A DNA stretch of 64,000 nucleotides from Paenibacillus sp. G2S3 (GTDB taxonomy: Bacteria; Bacillota; Bacilli; Paenibacillales; Paenibacillaceae), in contig NZ_CP126095.1 in assembly GCF_030123105.1 (NCBI RefSeq), positions 5,828,001 through 5,892,000 on the forward strand, in the 5' to 3' direction. The notes under the pieces are model-generated. The model searched no databases. It saw only the letters and a list, made by a program, of their open reading frames with translations, and was not told the DNA's origin. Shown piece by piece: positions 27,167 to 36,286 of this stretch (its first letter is position 1; the number at the start of each line of letters is the position of its first letter). A program made the translations under genes and the position numbers.

Positions 27167-27409
27167 ACAACACCTCTTCTACAGAAGTTTACCGAGCAAT
27201 CCTAGCTTTAGCGAATATACTACAACTATATTGAAGAGCAACGTATTTTGCAAAATATACAAATAGCATGATAAAGGTTCGCCCTTTTATTCATCACAAT
27301 TGCAGACTTTAGCGAAATAATAGAAGAGTTCTTTTGGTTTCAGGCCAGAAATGAGATAATATGTGTATAAAGTATGGCGGTGCATATACCGTTCAAGGGG
27401 GAGCTACGT

Positions 27410-28546
27410 ATGAAGATTACTTTTATTGAACCGACTCCAAGTCCAAATACGATGAAGCTACATTTGGACGAAAGTTTAGAACCCGGAATTCGCAGAACCT
27501 ATACTCCAGAAAGTGAGCGTTCCGCACCTGCTTGGGCACGTGAAATGTTAACGATACCGGGCGTTATTAGCATTTATCATGCTGCTGACTTCGCAGCACT
27601 TGAGCGCAAAGGCAACGCCGATTGGGCAGCCATTCTAAGAGAAGTTCAAAGCCGCTTCGCTAACAGCGAAGGTGTAACTGGAGATTGGAGCCTAGCTGAC
27701 GAGAATGCCGGTGCTCATTTTGGGGAAGCGCAAGTCTTCGTCCAATTGTTCCGCGGAATTCCGATGCAAATCCGCGTCAAAACGGGCGCGAATGAAGAGC
27801 GCATATCCTTAGCTAACCGCTTTACTAAAGCGGTTATGGATGTGGCCAGCGCCGTAATGATCAAAGAGCGTAAGCTCACTGATTACGGCGTGCGTTATGG
27901 CGAGCCCGCGGACATTGCGCGCGAGGTCGAGCAAGAGATCGAGGCAGCGTATCCGCAGGAACGCCTCGACTCTCTCGTGCAGCAAGCCATTGCGCACGGA
28001 GCCGAGGGTGAGTTCGTCGAGCAAAGACGAACTCGCACACAGGATGAGCTGCTGCGAGACCTGAAGCATGAGGATTGGCGCGTGCGCTACGCCGCGCTAG
28101 AGGATCTTACGCCGACGGCGGAGCTCCTGCCGGAGCTTAAGGCGGCGCTACACGATCCCAAGCTGCATATTCGCAGGCTTGCGGTCGTGTATCTGGGCGA
28201 TCTTCGCACGCCTGAAGCGATGGAGCTGCTCTATGAGGCGATGGCAGACAGTGCGCCAGCCGTAAGACGTACGGCAGGCGATACCCTGTCCGACATCGGC
28301 GATCCTGCCGCCACGCCAGTGATGACGGCGGCACTAACGGATAAGAGCAAGCTTGTCCGCTGGCGCGCGGCTCGTTTCCTTTATGAAGTTGGCACATCCG
28401 AAGCTCAAGATGCGCTCACACTTGCAGCGGATGATCCAGAGTTCGAGGTTGGCCTTCAGGCCAAAATGGCTTTGGAGCGCATCGCCTCAGGTGAAGCTGC
28501 AGCGGGCACGGTGTGGCAGCAGATGTCAGAACGCCGTCGTAATTAA
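27410..28546 (+). CDS. CvfC/YpgR-type protein: Nfu-like N-domain plus HEAT repeats
   Basis: This 378-residue protein starts with an Nfu/NifU N-terminal-like domain (about 1-90, ITFIEPTPSPNTMKLHLDESL...IPGVISIYHAADFAAL). A middle region (about 95-225) follows, then HEAT-like repeats (about 225-370, DLKHEDWRVRYAALEDL, LKAALHDPKLHIRRLAVVYLGDL and two more). This order matches the conserved virulence factor C family (Staphylococcus CvfC, Bacillus YpgR), whose biochemical role is unclear. AAGGGGGAG lies before the ATG at 27410. GC content rises sharply across about 27.9-28.4 kb, over the HEAT region. Confidence 0.85.
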   Translation: MKITFIEPTPSPNTMKLHLDESLEPGIRRTYTPESERSAPAWAREMLTIPGVISIYHAADFAALERKGNADWAAILREVQSRFANSEGVTGDWSLADENAGAHFGEAQVFVQLFRGIPMQIRVKTGANEERISLANRFTKAVMDVASAVMIKERKLTDYGVRYGEPADIAREVEQEIEAAYPQERLDSLVQQAIAHGAEGEFVEQRRTRTQDELLRDLKHEDWRVRYAALEDLTPTAELLPELKAALHDPKLHIRRLAVVYLGDLRTPEAMELLYEAMADSAPAVRRTAGDTLSDIGDPAATPVMTAALTDKSKLVRWRAARFLYEVGTSEAQDALTLAADDPEFEVGLQAKMALERIASGEAAAGTVWQQMSERRRN

Positions 28547-28629
28547 CACGGAAGTACCTGATTTTGTCATTGCTTTGAGATGTAAACTTGCTTTATACTA
28601 ATTCCTGTTGTTTATAAATGAATGAAGTA

Positions 28630-28855
28630 AAGATAGCCTCGTCATACTAAGATGAGGTAGAGGTCGCGGATATAAAGAGTACGCGTGTGGAGACGTTAGA
28701 GCCGTCTATGAATCACGCCGAAAGGAATATCTGCCGAAGCTTGCGCTGTAGCTCTTACAGCGGTGCGGGCTGGGGCCGTTGCCGAAAGGCACGGAACTGT
28801 CACATTGTACAGCCTGCGTAAGTAGCAGACTGCAATGTGTTGCGCTATCTTAACA
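28630..28855 (+). promoter_or_regulatory. Lysine riboswitch (L-box)
   Basis: The L-box core is present: GATGAGGTAGAGGTCGCGG, then AAAGAGTA, GCCGAAAGG, TGCCGAAGC, GCTGGGGCCGTTGCCGAAAG and GGAACTGTCAC. The outer stem AAGATAGC (28630-28637) can pair with GCTATCTT (28843-28850). It lies upstream of a lysine-type permease, the expected target. When lysine binds, the downstream terminator should form and reduce transport. Confidence 0.92.
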
Positions 28856-28883
28856 GGGAGTATGATGCGGAGCTGTATAGATG

Positions 28884-28913
28884 GAAGCCGCAGATATAGT
28901 CTGCGGCTTCTTT
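28884..28913 (+). terminator. Riboswitch-controlled terminator
   Basis: GAAGCCGCAGA pairs with TCTGCGGCTTC around a five-base loop and is followed by TTTG. It sits about 30 bases after the lysine riboswitch and about 145 bases before the permease start, so it is the expression platform. Confidence 0.85.
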
Positions 28914-29056
28914 GCGTTTACAGAATTTGTATGTTTCGTACAGTCATCCATAACCTTCTGGAAATCACGAAGTATACCTCCCGCCTTGCGGGAGTCAGCA
29001 GCTCAGCGCTCCCCGTTCATGAACAGTAAGATTAGATCATAAGGAGTGTCATATTC

Positions 29057-30535
29057 ATGCAGGGCAAGCAGCAAAACCTAGCGCAAGGCAACATGAATCA
29101 GCCTGGGCTAAAAAAGTCATTCAAAGCAAGACATTTAACCATGATCGCGCTTGGCGGATCTATTGGTACGGGTCTATTTCTAGCCAGTGGCGGAGCGATC
29201 GCTTCAGCAGGACCTGGTGGGGCCCTTTTAGCTTATACGGCTGTGGGTGTAATGGTTTATTTTCTCATGACCAGTCTTGGGGAGCTCGCCACCTATTTAC
29301 CGGACTCCGGGTCCTTCAGTACCTACGGCACTCGTTTCGTCAGCCCGGCCTTTGGCTTCGCCATCGGTTGGAACTTCTGGTATAACTGGGCGGTTACGAT
29401 TGCAGCAGAGCTATCAGCAGCTACCGTCATCATTAAATACTGGTTCCCGGACAGCCCTTCTTTTCTCTGGAGTCTGGTGTTCCTACTGCTGATGTTCGGC
29501 CTTAACTTCCTATCTGCTCGTGGATACGGGGAATCAGAATATTGGTTTGCCATTATCAAAATCATTACCGTTATCGCCTTCCTCGTTGTCGGAGTCCTCA
29601 TGATATTCGGCATTATGGGTGGAGAAGCCGTCGGCTTCAGTAACTTCCAAATCGGGGGCAGCTCCTTCCACGGTGGCTTCTTCGCCTTCGTCGGGGTCTT
29701 TATGGCAGCCGGATTCTCCTTCCAAGGTACCGAACTAATCGGCGTTGCCGCTGGTGAGAGCGAGAACCCACGTCGCAACGTCCCAATTGCGATCCGCCAA
29801 GTATTCTGGCGTATATTAATCTTTTATATCCTTGCCATATTTGTAATCGGAATGCTGATTCCTTATACGAATCCAGATCTGCTGCGCGGTGGCATCGATG
29901 ATATCGGAGTCAGTCCGTTTACGATCGTGTTCAATAAGGCCGGGCTTGCAATTGCCGCATCCGTAATGAATGCCGTTATTCTCAGCTCTGTACTGTCTGC
30001 CGGGAACTCCGGAATGTATGCCTCTACTCGTGTCCTGTATGCAATGGCTAAAGATGGCATGGCTCCGCGCGCACTGGGCAAGCTCAATCGCCGTGGTGTC
30101 CCTGTTGGCGCTTTGCTAGTAACTACGGCTGTCGGAATGCTCGCCTTTCTAGCTTCATTCTTTGGTGACGGTGCCGTATATAACTGGCTGCTGAACGCCT
30201 CTGGGATGTGCGGATTTATTAACTGGCTGGGCATTGCGGTCTGCCACTACCGTTTCAGACGTGCTTTTATAGCACAGGGCCATTCACTAGATGAACTGCC
30301 TTACCGTGCTAGATGGTTCCCATTCGGACCTATCTTTGCCTTAGGGCTTTGTATTGTAGCTATTCTCGGTCAGAATATGGGCGCCTTCTCAGGTGGAAAT
30401 ATCGACTGGTATGGTATCGCCGTTTCCTATATCAGCTTGCCGTTGTTTGTCTTAATCTGGGTCGGCTATCGCTGGTTCCGGAAGAGTAATATTATTCCTT
30501 TGGATAAATGCGACCTAAGTACTCACCCAGAATAA
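29057..30535 (+). CDS. lysP: Lysine-specific amino acid permease (LysP-type APC)
   Basis: This 492-residue permease of the amino acid/polyamine/organocation family has about 12 membrane helices. It begins with LKARHLTMIALGGSIGTGLF-like sequence (written here KKSFKARHLTMIALGGSIG), the substrate-binding glycine loop of helix 1. Further features are the helix-6 region FSFQGTELIGVAAGESENPRRNVP and SAGNSGMYASTRVLYAMAKDG. LysP similarity and the upstream lysine riboswitch agree on lysine import. AAGGAG lies ten bases before the ATG. It is monocistronic. Confidence 0.92.
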   Translation: MQGKQQNLAQGNMNQPGLKKSFKARHLTMIALGGSIGTGLFLASGGAIASAGPGGALLAYTAVGVMVYFLMTSLGELATYLPDSGSFSTYGTRFVSPAFGFAIGWNFWYNWAVTIAAELSAATVIIKYWFPDSPSFLWSLVFLLLMFGLNFLSARGYGESEYWFAIIKIITVIAFLVVGVLMIFGIMGGEAVGFSNFQIGGSSFHGGFFAFVGVFMAAGFSFQGTELIGVAAGESENPRRNVPIAIRQVFWRILIFYILAIFVIGMLIPYTNPDLLRGGIDDIGVSPFTIVFNKAGLAIAASVMNAVILSSVLSAGNSGMYASTRVLYAMAKDGMAPRALGKLNRRGVPVGALLVTTAVGMLAFLASFFGDGAVYNWLLNASGMCGFINWLGIAVCHYRFRRAFIAQGHSLDELPYRARWFPFGPIFALGLCIVAILGQNMGAFSGGNIDWYGIAVSYISLPLFVLIWVGYRWFRKSNIIPLDKCDLSTHPE

Positions 30536-30559
30536 AATAGACCCAATAAAAAAACAAAA

Positions 30560-30607
30560 AAAGGGACGTCCCGTAGCCATTTAAGCTTATGGGATGTCCC
30601 TTTTTGT
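30560..30607. terminator. Bidirectional terminator
   Basis: AAAGGGACGTCCC pairs with GGGATGTCCCTTT, flanked by an A-run and a T-run. It separates lysP from the convergent transglutaminase gene. Confidence 0.85.
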
Positions 30608-30614
30608 TATCCTT

Positions 30615-31754
30615 CTATTCCCAGGTCACATACACTTTGAGGTCGCCCGTATTGTCAAAAGCAGAACTGGAGTAAGATACATCCTCTAGTCCAAGCTTAT
30701 ATAGCTCCTGCAGGTCATTCTTAAGCCGTGTTCCACTCCCTTGATAACGGAATAATAAGGACACCTCACCGGAGGTGACTGCCTTATTAACTAACCGGCT
30801 CAAATCTTCTGCCGAACGTACAATTAGCTCCTCGGCATATAGCTCATAATCGAGATCCTTCTGAAGCAGTTTATACACGGCCGCACTCTGTCCTCCACGC
30901 TCCACAAGCGCAGACAAGGTCTTATGATAGCCTACCGAAGCTGCCGGATAAGACTTCGTCCAGCTATGGTCCTGACGCATTTGTGCATCCGTCCTCAAAT
31001 AGTACGCAGTACTAACCACGCCAGCTATATCGGGTGTCGGGTCATCCCAAGTCGTGTCGAGGTGATACCACCGTCCGTCTAATAGCACAAGATTCCAGGC
31101 ATGCAACTGACTGCGTCCTCCCGGCTGTTTTGCCGTACCCTCAACGATTTTATTCGTGAATCCAGCTTCCTTTAACAGCTTATAGGTCAACAGCGAATAA
31201 CCTTGGCAAACGGCACTGCCACTCTTCAGCCCTTCATATGCCGTATATTTGCGATACGAAGTATCATACTTCAGATGAAGCACAACCCAGTCGTGGATAG
31301 CCTTCACCTTCTGATGATTGTTCATGCCCGGCGTAATGATCTTCTTCAGCGCAGCTTTCACTTCCTTGTTCACAAAAGCGGTCTGCTCCAGAGTCTCCAG
31401 ATATTTCACTTCTACCGTAACTTTTACAGCGCTTGCGCTCCCTCGATAAGTATATCCGTAGCTGTCTATGATGTAATACAAATAAGGGTCACTAGCCATC
31501 GCTTGATCCAAGGCCGCTTGTATTTTCGTTTTCAAATTTGAAGCTTTGCTCTCATAAGTAAAAGTAATGGTCTCCCTACGGTTGTTCATCGCACCCGTTA
31601 GTTTCTGCGCTACTTCATTTACAGAACGAAGGGTTGGTGAACTAGTAGCTGCATAAGCATGACCCCAGCCCCAATAAATCATCGGTGGAATAGCAGCGAA
31701 TATAATCACTCCTCCCAGAATGATCTTTACTAATGTGAAACGTTTTTTCCACAT
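30615..31754 (-). CDS. Exported transglutaminase-like (cysteine protease fold) protein
   Basis: This protein of about 379 residues has an N-terminal anchor or signal helix (LVKIILGGVIIFAAIPPMIYW, about 8-28). A beta-type region follows, then a transglutaminase-like core with Cys in SGSAVCQGYSLLTYKLL, His in HAWNLVLLDGRWYHLDTTWDDP and the Asp of DTTWDD. Such domains act on the cell surface, often as peptidases or cross-linkers; the substrate is unknown. The ATG at 31754 gives a sensible signal, with GGAGG 12 bases upstream, rather far. Upstream ATGs at 31790 and 31802 remain possible. Confidence 0.82.
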   Translation of the reverse strand: MWKKRFTLVKIILGGVIIFAAIPPMIYWGWGHAYAATSSPTLRSVNEVAQKLTGAMNNRRETITFTYESKASNLKTKIQAALDQAMASDPYLYYIIDSYGYTYRGSASAVKVTVEVKYLETLEQTAFVNKEVKAALKKIITPGMNNHQKVKAIHDWVVLHLKYDTSYRKYTAYEGLKSGSAVCQGYSLLTYKLLKEAGFTNKIVEGTAKQPGGRSQLHAWNLVLLDGRWYHLDTTWDDPTPDIAGVVSTAYYLRTDAQMRQDHSWTKSYPAASVGYHKTLSALVERGGQSAAVYKLLQKDLDYELYAEELIVRSAEDLSRLVNKAVTSGEVSLLFRYQGSGTRLKNDLQELYKLGLEDVSYSSSAFDNTGDLKVYVTWE

Positions 31755-31827
31755 ATATATTCCGTTCCTCCGGCTCCATAGACTTATCATAAACCCTACC
31801 ATTTAATAGATAATGAGCGCTTAGGTA

Positions 31828-31874
31828 AAAAAAGACTGCTCCCTGTAGAAATAATTCTACTCTGAGAACAGCCT
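31828..31874 (-). terminator. Terminator of the GH95 gene
   Basis: On the minus strand AGGCTGTTC and AGTAGAA pair imperfectly with TTCTAC and GCAGTCT around a short loop, followed by TTTTTTT. It follows the GH95 stop by about 20 bases. Confidence 0.7.
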
Positions 31875-31894
31875 ATATGCTAGACCGATGTGTT

Positions 31895-34267
31895 TTATTC
31901 GCTTAGTGGTGTAATGCTATAGGTCTCTCCGATTACGGTTTCAAATTCCATTTCTATCCCTATTCGTGAACCATCAGGTCTTTGAATGAGTAAAGGCTCG
32001 CGACTAACAATTCTACATAGTTGTCCATGAGTAGAGGTCAGTTCTGCCTTCTTTAAGCGCCCCTCGTTCCATTCTATATTCGTGATAAAGCCACCTCGTG
32101 CTACCAACCCTTTTACATTACCGACGGACCATCCTTCTGGAAGAGCAGGTAATAATTCAAGCCCCTCCTGATGACTCTGCAAGAGCATCTCAGCAACTCC
32201 AGCCGTAGTTCCGAAGTTACCATCAATCTGAAAAGGAGGATGATTACCAAATAAGTTCGGCAGACTGGAATCCTGCAAAATACGACGTAAACAGCCATAC
32301 GCATTCTCACCATCCTTCAAACGCGCATACAGATTAAGCAGCCAAGCTGCACTCCAGCCCGTGTGTCCACCCCCGCCTTCTAAGCGTTTTTTAAGTGATA
32401 ATGATGCAGCCTTCGCTAGCTCGGGTGTTGAGGAAGGACTAATTACATTCCCGGGATATAAATCATACAAATGGGAGACATGGCGGTGTCCAGGCTCTTG
32501 TTCAGCAAAATCCTCATTCCATTCACGAATACGTCCGTCCGGTGCAACCCCAGGATGAGCGAGTCGTTCCTGTTTCTGGCGCAGCTCCTGCCTCAGCTGG
32601 GCATCGGTATTCAGAATCTCAGCAGCCTGAATGCAGTGCTTGAACAGCTCAGCGATCAGCGATAAATCCATAGCTGAGCCAGCTGAAACACTGCATGGCG
32701 TACCATTAGCAGTCAAGAATACATTCTCTGGTGAGGTAGACAGACCTGTCGTCCATCTTCCATCAGGCAGCTCTACCAGCCAATCCAGACAAAATAATGC
32801 GGCTCCCTTTAATAGAGGATAAGCTGTGATTCGCAAATATTCCTCATCTGGACGGAAAGCGTAACGCTCCCAAAGATGGCGAGAGAGCCAAACCCCTCCC
32901 ATTGGCCAAAATGCCCACATCGCCTTGCCGTCTGACGGAGACGTCATACGCCACAAATCTGTATTATGATGCACCGTCCAGCCACGTGCGCCATAATGAA
33001 TATTTGCTGTACGACTGCCAGCCACACTAAGCTCCGTAATAAAATCTATTAAAGGTTCATGGCATTCACCCAATCCGCATAACTCGGCTGGCCAGTAGTT
33101 CATCTCAGTGTTTATATTGGTCGTATAATTGCTGTTCCATGGCGGCTGGATATAGGGATTCCAGATCCCTTGCAGATTCAGAGCCTGCGTCCCCGGCCGT
33201 GAGCCAGCAATCATCAGATAGCGGCCATACTGGAACAGCAGCGCTTCTAGCGCAGAATCTGTCTGACCTTCGCGGTACCGTGCCATTCGCTTATCCGTGG
33301 GAAGCTCTATCTGGGAGGAAGAAGGCTCAAGCGTCAACTCCACGCGGCGGTACAAGGACTGATGATCCTCTAGATGGCGCTGCTTTAGCTCTGCATACCC
33401 AACAAAGGTTAAAGCCAATTGCTCTAGGCACAACTCCGAAGGTAGCTTACCGCCGCTTCCTGGCATCCGGTCATACCCGGCATAATCGGTTGCTGCAGCT
33501 AGACGGATCGTAATGGAGCGCGCACCTGAAACCAACAACAAGCCGTTCTCTGCTGTACAATTTCCGCCATCCGTACGAATTTCCATTGCAGCTGCAAAAC
33601 TTATGCCAAGACCCTCTTCGTATAATACGGCACGCGGATGATCTCCTACATAATTATCAGCCACATGCGATGGAGCTCGGCCGGTCATCATCAGCATACC
33701 GTCAGGAGTAATCTCTGATCGAGAAGGATGCGGCGAAGTCAGAGCCATCGAGAAATCCGGTAGAATGCCCAGACCCTCTTCCCCCTCTGCACAGATATGA
33801 ATGACTATAAGTTCATCTGGTCTGCTGGCAAAAACTTCGCGCACAATCCTTACATCCCCAGCAGTATAGGATACCGTGGCAAGCGCTTGATCCAAATCAA
33901 GCTCCCTCCGGTAATCCTCTACAGGACCAGCAAGATTGAACTTCATTCGCAATTCTCCGAGCGGTTGATAGGATTCGGTCCGTCTGCCTAACATCTTGGC
34001 ATCTACCAGCGCTTCCGCTTCCTTGTATTTTCCCTCTGCCACTAACTGTTTGACCGGAGCCAAATGACGCAGTACCTCATAATTAGCTGTATCCCGTGGA
34101 AAGCCCGACCATAGGGTGTCTTCATTTAGGTGAATTAGTTCTTCTTCTGTTCCGCCAAAGATCATGCCGCCCAAACGGCCGTTACCCACGGGCAGTGCCT
34201 CCTCCCATACAGCCGCCGGCTGCTTGTACCAGAGCCCATGCCGTCCAGTGTGTTTGCTCTCTCCCAC
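31895..34267 (-). CDS. Glycoside hydrolase family 95 (alpha-L-fucosidase type)
   Basis: This 790-residue GH95 enzyme starts with the family's N-terminal beta domain (LWYKQPAAVWEEALPVGNGRLGGMIFGG, LNEDTLWSG). It continues into the (alpha/alpha)6 catalytic part with NLQGIWNPYIQPPWNSNYTTNINTEMNYWPAE, WTVHHNTDLWRM, HRHVSHLYDLYPG and NLFGNHPPFQIDGNFG. Family members mostly remove alpha-1,2-L-fucose, and some act on L-galactose. There is no signal peptide, so it is probably cytosolic. The start is GTG, with GGAGG upstream. It lies behind the ABC importer genes and a terminator, which suggests that it degrades the imported glycan. Confidence 0.88.
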   Translation of the reverse strand: MGESKHTGRHGLWYKQPAAVWEEALPVGNGRLGGMIFGGTEEELIHLNEDTLWSGFPRDTANYEVLRHLAPVKQLVAEGKYKEAEALVDAKMLGRRTESYQPLGELRMKFNLAGPVEDYRRELDLDQALATVSYTAGDVRIVREVFASRPDELIVIHICAEGEEGLGILPDFSMALTSPHPSRSEITPDGMLMMTGRAPSHVADNYVGDHPRAVLYEEGLGISFAAAMEIRTDGGNCTAENGLLLVSGARSITIRLAAATDYAGYDRMPGSGGKLPSELCLEQLALTFVGYAELKQRHLEDHQSLYRRVELTLEPSSSQIELPTDKRMARYREGQTDSALEALLFQYGRYLMIAGSRPGTQALNLQGIWNPYIQPPWNSNYTTNINTEMNYWPAELCGLGECHEPLIDFITELSVAGSRTANIHYGARGWTVHHNTDLWRMTSPSDGKAMWAFWPMGGVWLSRHLWERYAFRPDEEYLRITAYPLLKGAALFCLDWLVELPDGRWTTGLSTSPENVFLTANGTPCSVSAGSAMDLSLIAELFKHCIQAAEILNTDAQLRQELRQKQERLAHPGVAPDGRIREWNEDFAEQEPGHRHVSHLYDLYPGNVISPSSTPELAKAASLSLKKRLEGGGGHTGWSAAWLLNLYARLKDGENAYGCLRRILQDSSLPNLFGNHPPFQIDGNFGTTAGVAEMLLQSHQEGLELLPALPEGWSVGNVKGLVARGGFITNIEWNEGRLKKAELTSTHGQLCRIVSREPLLIQRPDGSRIGIEMEFETVIGETYSITPLSE

Positions 34268-34308
34268 GTTTATTCCTCCAATCCTATAATTACAGATGAA
34301 AAGAAATC

Positions 34309-34347
34309 GGCGGGAAGCCCGGACTTTCGTTCGGACTTCCCGCCATC
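34309..34347 (-). terminator. Terminator after the solute-binding protein
   Basis: GGCGGGAAG and CCG pair with CGG and TTCCCGCC, followed on the minus strand by ATTTCTTTTC. GH95 expression would need read-through or its own promoter. Confidence 0.75.
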
Positions 34348-34382
34348 TTCATGCTTTTATTTTATTAGTCGTGATTCAGCAA

Positions 34383-36140
34383 TTACTCATTCCAAAGTTT
34401 CACGCGTTGTTTAACCAGCTCTTCACGTAAATCTTCAGCTTTCGTCACACCAGCTTTATCCAGTTCAGCCATGTAAGCTTCCCAAACTTTGTCGAAATCA
34501 GCTGGTTTGGACAAGATCGCTTCAGGAATCCGTTTCCAACTGATATCCTTCAGCTTGTTGTCGAGAACGACAATTTCGCTATCCCCAGGGATCGTGATGT
34601 TCCATGCCGCACCCCAAGGTTTAACTTTGAATTCATCTTCATTTGGGAAGAGGTCTTTCCAAGTTGTTGCTTTATAGGCAGCAAGTGTTTCTTTTTCTAC
34701 CGCATTGTAGCTTACAGTTACTTGCTCAGGGAAGCGAGTGGTATAGTAGTTTCCAGTTGGATCCAATACACCGTCGCCATAGTGAGCGCTAAGCAGTGCG
34801 TAGTTTGATCCGACATTGCCAAGTCCGGTTTCTTTTTGGAAATTGGTAGTGTCATTATATTTGCGGTTGTTCACATCTTCAGGAATGACGCGTTTGCCGT
34901 CCACTACGTTGTAATGCTTGCCTTCGATACCCCAGTTAACCAATACTTGACCTTCATCGGAAGCTAAGTAGTCCAAGAATTTAATTGCACGTACTGGATC
35001 TTTAGCATCTACGCTGATCCCAATGCCGTTACCACCCATGAAGCCTGTAGGCCAGAAGGAAGTTTCTTTGTACTCTTCAGACAAGGTTACTGGATAGTGT
35101 CCGTATCCTTGATCCAGCTTACCTTCAGCTTTCAATGCTTTTTCTCCATCGCCATAACCCCAGTCTTGGTCAATCAAACCAATAACACGGCCAGTAGCGA
35201 TTTTCGCTTTGTACTGATCATACTTTTGAACAAAGCTTTCTGGATCAAGCAATCCGATATCGTTCATATGGTTGAGCCAGCGGAAATATTCTTTCTCAGC
35301 AGGACGACGGAAGTGATAAGTTACTTCTTGTGTGTCGATATCAATTGCATATTCACCATCGTCAGGAGAGCCTGTAGTAGTGAATGCTGGGTTAGTTACT
35401 GTAATGTACATGTACCAATCATCTGCATTTAGGGTCAGACCGATGTTTTTGTTACCATTTTCATCGGTTGGATGTTTTTCCAGGTAAGCCTTGATTACGT
35501 TCTCATAATCTTGGACAGTTTTAATTGCAGGATATCCAGCTTCTTTAACAGCACGGTGCTGTAGCTCAAATCCGCCGCCAGCATCAAAGTATTTGTTATC
35601 CACACCCGCATACGTAGGGATAGCATAGATCGCGTGGTCATCGTCACTGTAGCGTGAGCGTTTCATGCCTTCTTCGCCTAATACTTTTTTGATGTTCGGA
35701 GCATATTTTTCAATCAGATCTGTCAGATCAAGCATTGCGCCTGCATCCACCAGCTTGCTTACGTCGGTCTTGGCACTGATCAGATCCGGATAATCACCAC
35801 TCGCTGCGATCAACGCTACTTTCTGAGCAGGGTCACCAACCGCGTATTCAGCATTCAAGGTAACTCCTGTTTTTTCCGTAATCACTTTACCTACTTCGTC
35901 TTGCATGCCTGTCCAGTTCGGGTTAGGGTCAGCACTGAAGAAAGTCATCGTGAGCGGAGAAGTATCCTCAACCGCATTGGCCGAATTAGCCGCATTCCCC
36001 TTATTTGTTGCATTTCCAGCTGCATCTCCAGCTGCGTTATTGCCGTTGTTTCCACCACAACCTGCGAGCATGCCGAGCATCATAATAGAAGTAAGTGTAA
36101 GTGCAGTTGCTTTAGCTTTTATTTTTCTATTATTCCCCAT
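34383..36140 (-). CDS. Extracellular solute-binding lipoprotein (LplA/YtcQ-type)
   Basis: This 585-residue protein has a lipoprotein signal ending MLGMLAGCGGNN, so the cysteine near residue 28 is likely lipidated. An Asn/Ala/Gly-rich linker and a large binding domain follow. The family is the long LplA/YtcQ group, which works with LplB/LplC-type permeases to import oligosaccharides. AAGGAGGG precedes the ATG. It is the third gene of the importer set, 146 bases after the second permease. The adjacent GH95 gene hints at a fucose-containing substrate, which is inference. Confidence 0.88.
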   Translation of the reverse strand: MGNNRKIKAKATALTLTSIMMLGMLAGCGGNNGNNAAGDAAGNATNKGNAANSANAVEDTSPLTMTFFSADPNPNWTGMQDEVGKVITEKTGVTLNAEYAVGDPAQKVALIAASGDYPDLISAKTDVSKLVDAGAMLDLTDLIEKYAPNIKKVLGEEGMKRSRYSDDDHAIYAIPTYAGVDNKYFDAGGGFELQHRAVKEAGYPAIKTVQDYENVIKAYLEKHPTDENGNKNIGLTLNADDWYMYITVTNPAFTTTGSPDDGEYAIDIDTQEVTYHFRRPAEKEYFRWLNHMNDIGLLDPESFVQKYDQYKAKIATGRVIGLIDQDWGYGDGEKALKAEGKLDQGYGHYPVTLSEEYKETSFWPTGFMGGNGIGISVDAKDPVRAIKFLDYLASDEGQVLVNWGIEGKHYNVVDGKRVIPEDVNNRKYNDTTNFQKETGLGNVGSNYALLSAHYGDGVLDPTGNYYTTRFPEQVTVSYNAVEKETLAAYKATTWKDLFPNEDEFKVKPWGAAWNITIPGDSEIVVLDNKLKDISWKRIPEAILSKPADFDKVWEAYMAELDKAGVTKAEDLREELVKQRVKLWNE

Positions 36141-36286
36141 TACATAAACCCTCCTTAAAATTGTTTATCTATCGTATCACAGATAAATCCTGTTAATACT
36201 TATCCCAAAACTTCCCATAAGAAAAGAAAACGGATACAAAACACTCTTAAAGCTTAGGGGAGACTATGCTCCCCTGTTAGCTTTGA

